DNA from: Antedon mediterranea
Lineage: Eukaryota > Echinodermata > Crinoidea > Comatulida > Antedonidae
Reading direction: 5' to 3'
Length of the DNA stretch: 64,000 bases
NCBI RefSeq assembly: GCF_964355755.1
Contig: NC_092673.1
Span: 36,128,473-36,192,472 of the forward strand
Part shown: one piece after another, positions 42,306 to 53,689 of the stretch
Layout: each line of letters opens with the position of its first letter
How positions within the stretch are numbered: position 1 is the first letter of the stretch
Position numbers and translations under genes: made by a program
The notes under the pieces: generated by a model
What the model saw: the letters and a program-made list of their open reading frames with translations, nothing else
Databases searched by the model: none
What the model was told of the DNA's origin: nothing

Positions 42306-44140
42306 TATCGAAACAACAATTTGAAGTCACAACATGTAAAAGTCGCAAATATTAATAGACTAAATTAATAGATAGAATTAATAGTAAATTATTGAATTAA
42401 TAGTAAATTATTGTATAAATTGATTGGGTGTTTATGATGCTGGGGAGATGCAGCGACATGGTATATCCAGACCCTATATTAAATGGGGCACTCAATTACA
42501 CATTTAAACAAATAAAAAAGGACTAAAATAATAGTACTGTATATTTCATTTAAATGGTTGTTAATACTAATAGTAATTACAAAAATTGATCTTTATAATA
42601 AAATATAATAATGACTTTGACCAATGCATATACAGTTTCAGAGTTACTGTTACTCTACTTATAGTGCAGACCTCCCAACTCTACTGATCATTTTTCCTGG
42701 ATATTGGATAAATCACAACAAAATATCCCAAAATGTATTATTAGGCTCTAGAGATTAGATAACATACTATCGGTCAATGAAATTACTAATGTATATAAAT
42801 GCAAAATTATAATATTGGTGAAAGGCTTTCTTTGTTCCTAGTTGCAAACGAGTAATATTGTCAGTTTTGTCTGTTTGGGCAGAGGCCTAAACATACATCA
42901 TATTGCTTATTAAATAAAATAGGTTTCTAAATTAACTACTGTATATACTATATTTTGCTTTGAATAGAAATTTATTTTTGATCTTGACCCTATGAAATGG
43001 TGTCACGGTATTCAGCCCATGGGTAATGAATGAATTCCTTTCCTATTATCCAAATACCAAACATTGCCCATAAGATTCGCTATATCACAAGATATCAATG
43101 CTACTTTCTCAAGATTAAGGAACCAGCTTTGGCCACGTCATAAGTTTCTTACCCCGGCGCTCCAATTAGACAAATAGGAAATGAAATCTGCTGGACATGA
43201 TAATGTGCAATATTATCTAAATGTTTGCATGTGAGTTTCCCAAATGAAAATTATAAATGCTTGTGTTCCTCGGCAGTGGAAAGAATATCTGTGTTGAATA
43301 TATGATAAAATTAAGACAAGTTCGTTTGACATCACAATTTGCCGAAGTAACTGAAGGAATTATACAACCTTTTGTTAAAAGACATTGGACCGACATGGAC
43401 ACTAATATATACAACACATTTCTAATTGTCAATAAATTCATTGATTGACATGATCTAAAATTTACCAAGCAAATTTGATGCAATTTTTGATAAAAACTGT
43501 ATTTTGTGAACTGAACTTTTATTGTATCTCTTTTAAATCAGAGGCACAGTCTCAATGAGATGTGCAACAAGTTTACAGTGAAAAATAATACATACACACT
43601 TAAATATAAATACAAAACAAGAAATTAGACATAAGAACAAAATTACAAAAAAAAAAATTTAAGAGAACTGAGACAGATTAAATACTAAGAAAATGAATAA
43701 ATTAAGTTTGAGAAGGAATTGTATTATATATAATCATTTCGTGTGTTCCAAGCCATGGTCAGAAAAATTTTACAATGTTTGTCGAAAATAATACTTGCTA
43801 ATTCGTATACATCATGGGTCAATTGATTTGGTGTAATTTTAAATTCATTATGGATTTCAAGGTCATCGAAGAATAAGTGGTATTTAAGATCTAGAGAGCT
43901 AGTAGTAAACAATTCCCAGAACATGGATAGATTATTGTTGTTATCACTTCTCATATTAATAATTGTCATATCTAGGGGGTATTTATTTGATTACACATGT
44001 ATTTCCATAATAATTACACCAAAAAATGCCTTACCCGAATAAACGCCTCCCTCGAATAAACTCGCCCTAAAATCCCCTTCCTGAACAATAAACCCAGCCC
44101 CTCCCCACTGGGCGTTTATTCGAATAAAACGGTAACATAT
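42306..44140. other. Intergenic region downstream of DENND10
   Basis: After the DENND10 3' UTR (AATAAA at 42511 and 42599) the sequence is AT-rich. Short open frames on both strands (for example 43257-43448 and 43217-43483, which overlap in antisense) have no recognisable family. No RNA gene seen. Confidence 0.45.
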
Positions 44141-44357
44141 ACAGCGCCCTCTAGCAGACTAGTCGTGTTGCTTAGCTCACTGCTCACACCACCAGCAGCA
44201 GAGCTTAGCACCACCTATTCTTTGCTCCACCACCAACCAGCTCCTGCCTGCAGCTGGCTGTTGTAATCGCTTGGGACGTTTGTACCGATTATCAATATTC
44301 AGATCAGTTATTAAACACTTATCAAAGTTTGTTTCCCCCAAATAACGATACACACAG
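44141..44357 (+). promoter_or_regulatory. Candidate promoter and non-coding first exon of the nuclear receptor
   Basis: A CTCF-like ACAGCGCCCTCTAGCAG (44141-44157) is followed by about 200 bases of CAG/CACC-rich, locally GC-richer sequence. This ends in a strong donor, ACACACAG|GTAAGC (donor at 44358). No long frame is open, so it would be 5' UTR. Joining it to the receptor is inference, supported by strand, by the lack of another gene between, and by the acceptor before the receptor's ATG exon. Confidence 0.4.
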
Positions 44358-44666
44358 GTAAGCCAGTTGAATAGAACTCTTTTACTGAATTTGTTTGTAC
44401 CAAGACAGTAGGCATTATAAATCGTAATGTAGGCTATGTGGTATATTTAATACTGTATATTAACAATAATAGTCAACTTAAACTCATGGTGGTGGAGTTG
44501 ACAACTCCCTAGTCTAACCGAGAAATATGTGCTTGCGGAATGAGAAGGATTACTTTATTGCCCATATTCTGTTTTCAGAATGCTCCCAGTTGAAACAACA
44601 ATTCTGTGTTATTTTTTGTATAGCCGACAAAACTTTTTAAGAATAATTAAAACAGGCTCAGGTAGT

Positions 44667-44688
44667 CCATGGAGGTATACCTCCATGG
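44667..44688. repeat. 22-bp perfect palindrome
   Basis: CCATGGAGGTA is followed directly by its reverse complement TACCTCCATGG, with no spacer. The flanks GGTAGT and AGTCCTACC are partly inverted too. Confidence 0.9.
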
Positions 44689-45029
44689 GTAGTCCTACCA
44701 TTATGATTGGGTATTATAATAATAATCTACATGATGTACAGTAGGCAAAAATTATAATAAATGTATACTTCAAACGAACCATACACAACCGAGATAAAGA
44801 TAAACCATATTGAAGAAAACCCCATCATCTTCGCTTTCTTGGCAGGCAGTGTAAACTACAGTGTGCACCTGTCTTGTACTTTATTGTGAATATAGCACAC
44901 CTTCTTAAAGGTTGAGAATCACAGAAAAAATCTTGTAATTTAATTATGATTTTACAGTTGTCTAGTTTCCATATTCCCACTGTTAAATTGTGAATTTGGA
45001 AAAACATAGATATTAACATAAATAAAAAT

Positions 45030-45195
45030 TATAGTTTGTTGATTATTGTATTTAAAGATAATTTAAATTAATAAAATACACTGGGGCACCATTGAGGTAA
45101 GACAACTCCCTAGTCTAACATAATTATGTTGATTATTGTATTTAAAGATAATTAAATTAATAAAATACACTGGGGCACCATTGAGGTAAGAAAAT
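45030..45195. repeat. Tandem duplication, two ~90-base copies
   Basis: TTGTTGATTATTGTATTTAA through ACACTGGGGCACCATTGAGG and TAAGA occurs at about 45037 and 45127. The phrase GACAACTCCCTAGTCTAAC also occurs once more at about 44499. Confidence 0.85.
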
Positions 45196-45299
45196 GATAA
45201 GTAACTGTAAATTTAATGTATATTTATTACCTGCGAATTGATAGGGATATTTTCAATGTATTGGCATGAATGGCTTTACAATGATGATCAGAAATATTA

Positions 45300-45425
45300 G
45301 TATACTGTTAATGTAGCTACGGGCCTGTATACTGTTAATGTAGCTACGGGCCTGTATACTGTTAATGTAGCTACGGGCCTGTATACTGTTAATGTAGCTA
45401 CGGGCCTGTATACTGTTAATGTAGT
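45300..45425. repeat. 27-bp minisatellite, 5 copies
   Basis: TATACTGTTAATGTAGCTAC then GGGCCTG is repeated; the last copy diverges into TAGTTTTCACCC. Confidence 0.93.
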
Positions 45426-45934
45426 TTTCACCCTTTTTTTTCATCCGAAAATGAATTCTGACAATCTTAAAAATTGTAAGAAGATGTATGCGTGCATTTT
45501 CATGCACTATGCACAGAGAACGATAGCCTAATAAATATTGTGTACAAACTCAATAAGTTATATTGCATGATAATGCATGACCTAATATAAAGCAGCCATT
45601 ATGTTACAAGTTGAAAGGGTTCTATCCTCATTATTGTACTTTCCTGTATGTATATACAATGTGAAATATAAGAAATACATCTGTCATTTAAATAGGTTTA
45701 ATTAAGGTTATTTACACCACAGTGTGAAAGGCTAAATTCAGGTCAGACTGGTTTCACATTCACTTTTTGCAAAGCTTAGAAAGGCCAAATAGTGTGAAAC
45801 ACATCCTGGGTGGCACAAAAGATAAACTGTAGACAATGTTGGTAATATTTCATGCCCAATAGGCAATTATACAAATAGGGGTCAATTCACACAAAGCCCT
45901 GCTTTCATGCATCTTCCTTCCGTCCACAATTTTC

Positions 45935-46514
45935 TAGTTTCTTGTAACTTGGTGGATAACCACCCCTGATACGGCCAAAATATTGCAACAGTTTGTTTCT
46001 TGTAACTTGGTGGATAACCACCCCTGATACGGCCAAAATATTGCAACAGTTTGTTTCTTGTAACTTGGTGGATAACCACCCCTGATACGGCCAAAATATT
46101 GCAACAGTTTGTTTCTTGTAACTTGGTGGATAACCACCCCTGATACGGCCAAAATATTGCAACAGTTTGTTTCTTGTAACTTGGTGGATAACCACCCCTG
46201 ATACGGCCAAAATATTGCAACAGTTTGTTTCTTGTAACTTGGTGGATAACCACCCCTGATACGGCCAAAATATTGCAACAGTTTGTTTCTTGTAACTTGG
46301 TGGATAACCACCCCTGATACGGCCAAAATATTGCAACAGTTTGTTTCTTGTAACTTGGTGGATAACCACCCCTGATACGGCCAAAATATTGCAACAGTTT
46401 GTTTCTTTTAACTTGGTGGATAACCACCCCTGATACGGCCAAAATATTGCAACAGTTTGTTTCTTGTAACTTGGTGGATAACCACCCCTGATACGGCCAA
46501 AATATTGCAACAGT
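45935..46514. repeat. 58-bp minisatellite, 10 copies, each with a small hairpin
   Basis: The unit is GTTTCTTGTAACTTGGTGGA, then TAACCACCCCTGATACGGCC, then AAAATATTGCAACAGTTT, with a 58-base period and one base change (TGTAAC to TTTAAC near 46407). GGTGG-ATAA-CCACC can form a hairpin in each unit. The period is not a multiple of three, so the long overlapping minus-strand open frames cycle through all three frames of the same unit and are not genes. Confidence 0.95.
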
Positions 46515-46544
46515 AATGAAAATGAGGTTGTGAATTATACTTTG

Positions 46545-46825
46545 TACTATATTTGTTAGGGTTAGGATTGAGGCGTCCCTGAGAACACCCTTTATTTTGT
46601 CATGCTATGAGTAAAATATAGAACAATACCGTATTTTAGTGATTACAGAGTATCAAATCTATGTTTCACACTATAATCAATGTAAATAATATTCAATGCT
46701 CCTAACCCTAACCCCCCTAACCCTAACCCTAATATAGAACAATACCGTATTTTAGTGATTACAGAGTATCAAGTCTATGTTTCACACTATAATCCATGTA
46801 AATAATATTCAATGCCCCTTTGTTA
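46545..46825. repeat. 116-bp direct repeat separated by telomere-type CCCTAA repeats
   Basis: ATATAGAACAATACCGTATT ... AATATTCAATGC occurs at 46617 and 46732. Between the copies lies CCTAACCCTAACCCCCCTAA, then CCCTAACCCTAA. A GGGTTAGGATT fragment is just upstream (46558). Confidence 0.9.
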
Positions 46826-47130
46826 GCCTACATGTCATCTTTTTTGTGCTAAAATTGTAAAAAGTAAAGAAAAAAAAAATCAAATCATACTGTAGATCTA
46901 AGGGAGATGTCATGAGCGTAACATTATATAATAGTTAACATACTATTGGCCTGATTTTGATACAAGATGGAAGCATACTATAGTACAATGTATATATTGT
47001 AGATCACAACATACACCACTCACATTAAAAACAATGACGTAGGTCATTTAAAATTTTCATGGGTGAAATGCGATAAACAATTGTTCTGCTTAAAAATAAC
47101 AATGTGGCATTTTGTTTTGTTAATTATTTT

Positions 47131-47182
47131 TCAGATTTAATGCCTTTCAGATTTAATGCCTTTCAGATTTAATGCCTTTCAG
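47131..47182. repeat. 16-bp direct repeat, 3 copies
   Basis: TTTCAGATTTAATGCC is repeated three times, then TTTCAGAGC. Each copy contains TTTCAG, an acceptor-like word. Confidence 0.85.
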
Positions 47183-47916
47183 AGCTAAAAATAATAAGGT
47201 TCTTGGCATACAAAAACTGCAAGACCAATTTGTTTACAAAGTGGGCGGAGTTTGTATGTTGCATACATGTTTAAATATCATTGTGAAAAAGTGTGAAGCT
47301 TGATATTCCTACAGTATAGACAAGATGACTCATTAAACAACATTTATGTCAAATGTACAAACATCAAGAACATGTTTAATTTGACATAATGTTAACATGA
47401 CATCAGAACATTGGTAGCTATTTTTAAATGTAAATTTTATAATAAAATTGATTGTAATCACAGAGTGTGGCATATTTCATTCATTGGTTGAGTATCTTTG
47501 TCAAGACAACAAACATACTGAACAACATACATAGTAGTTCAGCCTATTCCAGCTGTTATTTGTAGTTCTCATCTCATTTACCATCCTACTCTATAAAGGT
47601 TTACATTATATTTTCATGCCGGAAATGTTTGACCCAGATTCTCACAAAAGGTTAAGACTTGACCAATCATCAACCAATCATTCAATTCCTGATCACCAAT
47701 TTAGTTATTAATTATTAATAAGCACATTCATTGTTTTTAAATAGTTATCAATCAGTCTCAATTAATTGTTCAGTTATCTGTTTTTAGATAATTCATTTGA
47801 GTTTTATGAAAAATTATATTAAAATTATAAAATACTTAAAGATGTCCTTTTATTTTTGTTTTAAATATTCTATTGTAATAATGCATAATAGTTATTCACT
47901 ATGACCAAACATTTGA

Positions 47917-47967
47917 TAGGGTTAGGGTTAGGGTTTGATAGGGTTAGGGTTTGATAGGGTTAGGGTT
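47917..47967. repeat. Interstitial TTAGGG telomere-type repeat
   Basis: GATAGGGTTAGGGTTAGGG is followed by two TTTGATAGGGTTAGGG units. This matches the metazoan telomere repeat TTAGGG, mixed with a degenerate GATAGGG unit. Confidence 0.88.
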
Positions 47968-48256
47968 AACAAAATTGTTTAATTTAAAGCAAAACATTCA
48001 AAATGTCTGTCAGACAAAGTTGTTTTGGCTGAATTTAGGCGTTTATTTAGTCTTTTTGGAAATGATATCATTTTTGCTTTTTTTTTGTGGAAGTGAATAG
48101 TTATATTAAAACACCAAAATGGTAAACAATCATTTTTATATACTATATTGCCAGCTCTCTGAAAGCTACAGCTTATATTTAATTGTGAGTTCTACAAAAT
48201 ATTATTGATATTTAGTTTTTGTCAATGATATTACATTTTTATTATTTTTGTTTCAG

Positions 48257-48352
48257 ATTTTTATACACGAAATGCAGAAATTAATTTTCAAAATGTGACT
48301 TTACAAGGAATGAAGAGGATTACGTTAAATAACACTAGAAAGGCCAGGAATG
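48257..48352 (+). other. Possible 5' UTR exon of the nuclear receptor
   Basis: A good acceptor (TTTTTGTTTCAG, ending 48256) and a fair donor (GGAATG|GTAGAG at 48353) bound a 96-base block without a long frame. It is compatible with a non-coding exon between 44357 and the ATG exon, whose own acceptor is CATGTTTTAAG, ending 48754. No expression evidence. Confidence 0.25.
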
Positions 48353-48767
48353 GTAGAGTAACCCTAAATCTCTTTCCGAAATCCTAAAAGTTTCTACAGT
48401 TGGCCTACCATTGCAGAATAGTAAAAGTAAACTACAGTAGGCCTACCATTGCAGAATAGAGAACTACATAACATTAAAACAATTTGTATAAACTAAAACA
48501 ATTAAGGAAAATTAAAATACCGTAATGTTGATTAAACAATGAAAAATAGGATTTTTTTAAAAGAAAGAAACGGCAGCAAAATTAGTACCTTGTCTTTCAC
48601 AATATTGTAAAATTGCTGACATATTAATCATAATGAATATTTATTGAAGTTGAATATTCATGAGGAGAAGTTATTAGGTGAAAAGTGATTGATGATAGAT
48701 ACAGGCATCTCGTTGTTTGATCTCACCTTCAACATATGGTTTTCATGTTTTAAGACCAAAAGTTACA

Positions 48768-51700
48768 ATGTCTACAGCATTGATTATGCCAGGTAAGACA
48801 ACAATATTTATATTTTTTTATTATGGTCCTGTTTCTGCTGCCAAAAAATAACTGGTTACCGTGTTAATACTTTAACCCCAGATTCTTGGCAGCAGAAACA
48901 GGACAAATTAACGATTAAACACCAAAATGATTGTCGCCATTTAACTGGTTATCGCTGTGCAACTTTTAGCTGAATGATGGTTATTTGATTGACAGTTGAT
49001 GGACTGTCTGATCACTTTGGGTCTTGGGTCATTTTAACTTTTTCTGTTAACAACCAACCACAAATTTAAACAGTTTGGGGAGCAGAAATGCGGTCGGCCT
49101 AAAAATTATAATTTTGAAATAAATGGTTTATTTTAACACTATTTTTATTCTATACTTATATTTTCAAACTATGAGCTCAATGTAATTTCTTTTTGGATAA
49201 CAAAATTTGAAGACCCTATGTGAAAAATATTATTTAAGTTGGTACAAATACAATGGATTTAGAAATAGTAATAGCAAGGAATTGTAATAGTGTGCACAGA
49301 AAAAAATGATATCTTGATCAACATTGTTAGAAATTTTGAATTGTTGGGTCTAGATTGAACTAAGATTTTGTATGTGACCAAGTTAAAATTGTGTAAAAAC
49401 CCAAACTTGTGACTAGTTTAGAAGTTAATAAATTGAGCATTGTTCATGATTAAACAATGATTTTGGTTAAAAATAATTGTCCCCCCCCCCCTTTTTTTTG
49501 TAATTGTAATATTTATTGCCATCCAAAGAAAAAAAAGTTGACAGATCAAACAATTTGTACAATTGAAATTTTGTTTTAATTTCACATAATAATAAAATAA
49601 TAATAATTGGATCCAAAAAATAAATATTTACCTGAAAAACTAATTTAAAGCAAAAAATAGTCAACGGGAAGTCAATGGGTTTCTTGTTGAATTCAATAAA
49701 CATTTATGTTGTCTTTTTATAAGTGAAAAGATCAACTTTATTAAAAACTGTGAAATATTGTAGGCTATTCAAATTATAATTTTTTTAATTTTTCATGTTT
49801 TCGGGGGACAATGCATCTTTAAATAGTGAAAAATGTGAGTAGCACATTGTAACAGCATTTGTTTTCCTACTTTTCAATGTTATTGAGATAGTCAATGTGT
49901 CAATGTGTTTCTTTTTTGGGGACTGCTCATTTAAATACAATATTTACGGTACCAGTTCCTAAATTTATAGTAATCTATTTATTTTTTTAACACTTTAATT
50001 TCACACTATAACAAAAATGATAGTCTATTTGATAATTTGCCTATATGTTTTTTACTTTTTATATCAATTTTTGTAAATTAAAACTTAAATAAAATAAAAT
50101 ACTGTAGTTAACTCAGAGAAATAATTCTGGAATTTTAGTAAGATAAGCATGCCAACCACTAAAAGTACAATTCCATCAATTATATAAATTTTTATCTTAA
50201 ATCTTATAGTTTTTTTAAAAACACTTAAAGGTATAATTAACTAATTTGTTGATCGGCCAAGCAAATTCTTTTTACATAGAGTGTTGATGATCTATACATA
50301 CATTACGTTATGAATGTGATACTCTGTACAGTCTTTCACCGTTGACCGAATGACCTGCAGACCTAATACAGCTTGTAATTTTATCACTAATTTTACATTA
50401 CAATGTTTATAATAAGGAAGGATGCTGGTAATAGTTTGTATGTTACATTCTTAACATAGAAACTCCTACTGCAAACTGAAATGGAATGGCCCTAATTTAT
50501 CCCAGTCAGTATGGGCTTATCTTTGTTTATTTTAGCAATAGTTTGAAGTGCCATAGATGGATAATTTACTGTGTTTATAGATAGAGATGGTCCAAGGTTC
50601 AGTGACTGTTTCAGTATTGTAGGCCTGACTTGTGATGTGTCTGTCTAGATTGGTAGTTAGCTAAACATAGCAAAGTTGTTAATTATAATAAATTTACATG
50701 ATTTAAAAATTGTCAGAGGAGGAAATGTTGCAATTACTGGAAAGTGTTGTTGTTAGAAGTGAAAGTCCAGCACTCCAGTTGAGTAAGTACTGTATTTGGG
50801 TGTCATTGATTTCTCCAACTTGTTTTACAGTCAATGTGTGAACTACTCTTGTAACAGTATGTACATGAGTATAAGTACTGTATTTTGGGTTTCATTGATT
50901 TCTCCAACTTGTTTTACAGTCAATGTATGAACTACTCTTGTAACAGTATGTACATGAGTATAAGTACTGTATTTGGGTGTCATTGATTTCTCCAACTTGT
51001 TTTACAGTCAATGTATGAACTACTCTTGTAACAGTATGTACATGTTCCTACTACTGTAGTAGTAGGCAGATGGCCTGTCATCTCATGTATTTTTGTAGAC
51101 ATTCAACTTTATGCTAATTTGTGAATTATATATTAGAACTAATTATACTAAGTGGTTACAAAAATAAATCTTTATCTGAGGATTGTTTTACAGTACTGTA
51201 GTAAGCATGGCTAGTCCTTATTTTGTAACTACTGTATACAATATTGTAGGGCAACTTTAAACAATATCTTAGTAATGTGCATAGCTACACTCATGCTTTT
51301 TGTGAATTTGTCTATGTTTTTGCTATAAGGACCCCATTGCCCAAAGCTTTTTAGCTTTATGGGTAATCCTTGGTATGTTGATTGTACCGAATAAAACAAA
51401 CAAAAACAAACAAACTTACTTTAAAGTATATTGAAATGTCTTAAACTCATTTTATATGAATTTTTCTTTGAGCCTGATACTTTAGAAGATGTACACACCA
51501 ACCTCACACCTACATGCCTGGTGAACAACATACTGTACACACCAACCACACACATGCGGCTAGCCCGGTGAACAACATACTGTACACACCAACCACACAC
51601 CTACATGCCGGGTGAATAACATACTGTACAAACCCACCTCACACCTACATGCCCGGTGAACAACATACTGTACACACCAACCTCACACCTACATGCCTGG

Positions 51701-53651
51701 TGAACAACATACTGTACACACCAACCACACACATGCCCGGTGAACAACATACTGTACACACCAACCTCACACCTACATGCCTGGTGAACAACATACTGTA
51801 CACACCAACCTCACACCTACATGCCTGGTGAACAACATACTGTACACACCAACCACACACCTACATGCCTGGTGAACAACATACTGTACACACCAACCTC
51901 ACACCTACATGCCTGGTGAACAACATACTGTACACACCAACCTCACACCTACATGCCTGGTGAACAACATACTGTACACACCAACCACACACCTACATGC
52001 CTGGTGAACAACATACTGTACACACCAACCTCACACCTACATGCCTGGTGAACAACATACTGTACAAACCAACCTCACACCTACATGCCTGGTGAACAAC
52101 ATACTGTACACACCAACCTCACACCTACATGCCTGGTGAACAACATACTGTACACACCAACCTCACACCTACATGCCTGGTGAACAACATACTGTACACA
52201 CCAACCACACACCTACATGCCTGGTGAACAACATACTGTACACACCAACCTCACACCTACATGCCTGGTGAACAACATACTGTACACACCAACCACACAC
52301 ATGCGGCTAGCCCGGTGAACAACATACTGTACACACCAACCTCACACCTACATGCCTGGTGAACAACATACTGTACACACCAACCACACACCTACATGCC
52401 TGGTGAACAACATACTGTACACACCAACCACACACCTACATGCCTGGTGAACAACATACTGTACACACCAACCACACACCTACATGCCTGGTGAACAACA
52501 TACTGTACACACCAACCACACACCTACATGCCTGGTGAACAACATACTGTACACACCAACCACACACCTACATGCCTGGTGAACAACATACTGTACACAC
52601 CAACCACACACCTACATGCCTGGTGAATAACATACTGTACAAACCAACCACACACCTACATGCCTGATAATGGGGGTCCAAATCATTCATTTGGAATTGA
52701 TTTTTTTTATTTTTTTGTTAATATTACTCATATTGTTTTTATGTTATGGTATATTTGTTTCTTTTTTTAGGGTCACATAATTTTGATAATGTAGATCTAC
52801 CAATGAAATGTCGTGTATGTGGGGATAAAGCCTCTGGATTTCACTATGGAGTACATTCTTGTGAAGGTTGTAAGGTAAGATAAAGTACTTTTTATATTGA
52901 TCAAAATTGACATTGATGTACATACTATTATATCTATGGAACACCGTTTACGCAACATTGGATGAATTTTATGACGCGATATGTGAATGAAATGCATCAA
53001 TATGAATTACATGACGCAGTGTGAATGAAATGCTTTGAATGAAATGTTTGAATTGAATGTGAATGAAATATTATTATTGAAGTAGTATTTGAGCCACTGT
53101 CCCCCTTCTCCATGGTTGGGGGAAGCAAATTTAGTTGCTGGAAATGGTAAATTTCATTCACATATTCTGGCAAAAAATTCATCAAAAATAAAAAAATCTG
53201 ATTTGAAAAAGTGGACATTTATTCATATGCATTATTTTATAAAAACATTTATTTAAATGTTTACTTTTTTTGCAGGGATTCTTCCGGCGAACCCATCGTA
53301 TGAAACTGGTTTACAAGCAGTGCCCGTTCTATAAATCTGAACCATGTAAAATAAACGTAGCAACTCGTAATAAATGCCAATTCTGTAGATTTCAAAAGTG
53401 TCTCACTGTAGGAATGTCTCATGATGGTATGTTATTATTCTATTTATTAAGTTATATCAATAATTAAGTTTATTAAACAATACTGTAGGTAAACCCCAAA
53501 TCTTTCTTTTTCTAAAGTAGTGCTGGTATTAGTTTTATAGGCCTTATATATTATATATATTTTTAAAGTACCAAATATATATATACACGGAAAAAAGGAG
53601 TTATCTGCACCATATAAATGTTACTATTCAAACAAATATATTATATATATA

Positions 53652-53689
<38 letters not shown>

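Noticed and set aside
43217-43483. 88-codon minus and 63-codon plus frames overlapping each other
   Set aside because: Antisense to one another, no homology recognised and no gene context.
45882-46510. Three overlapping minus-strand open frames of 130-201 codons
   Set aside because: These are the same 58-bp repeat read in three shifted frames. Without stops in the unit all frames stay open; not a gene.
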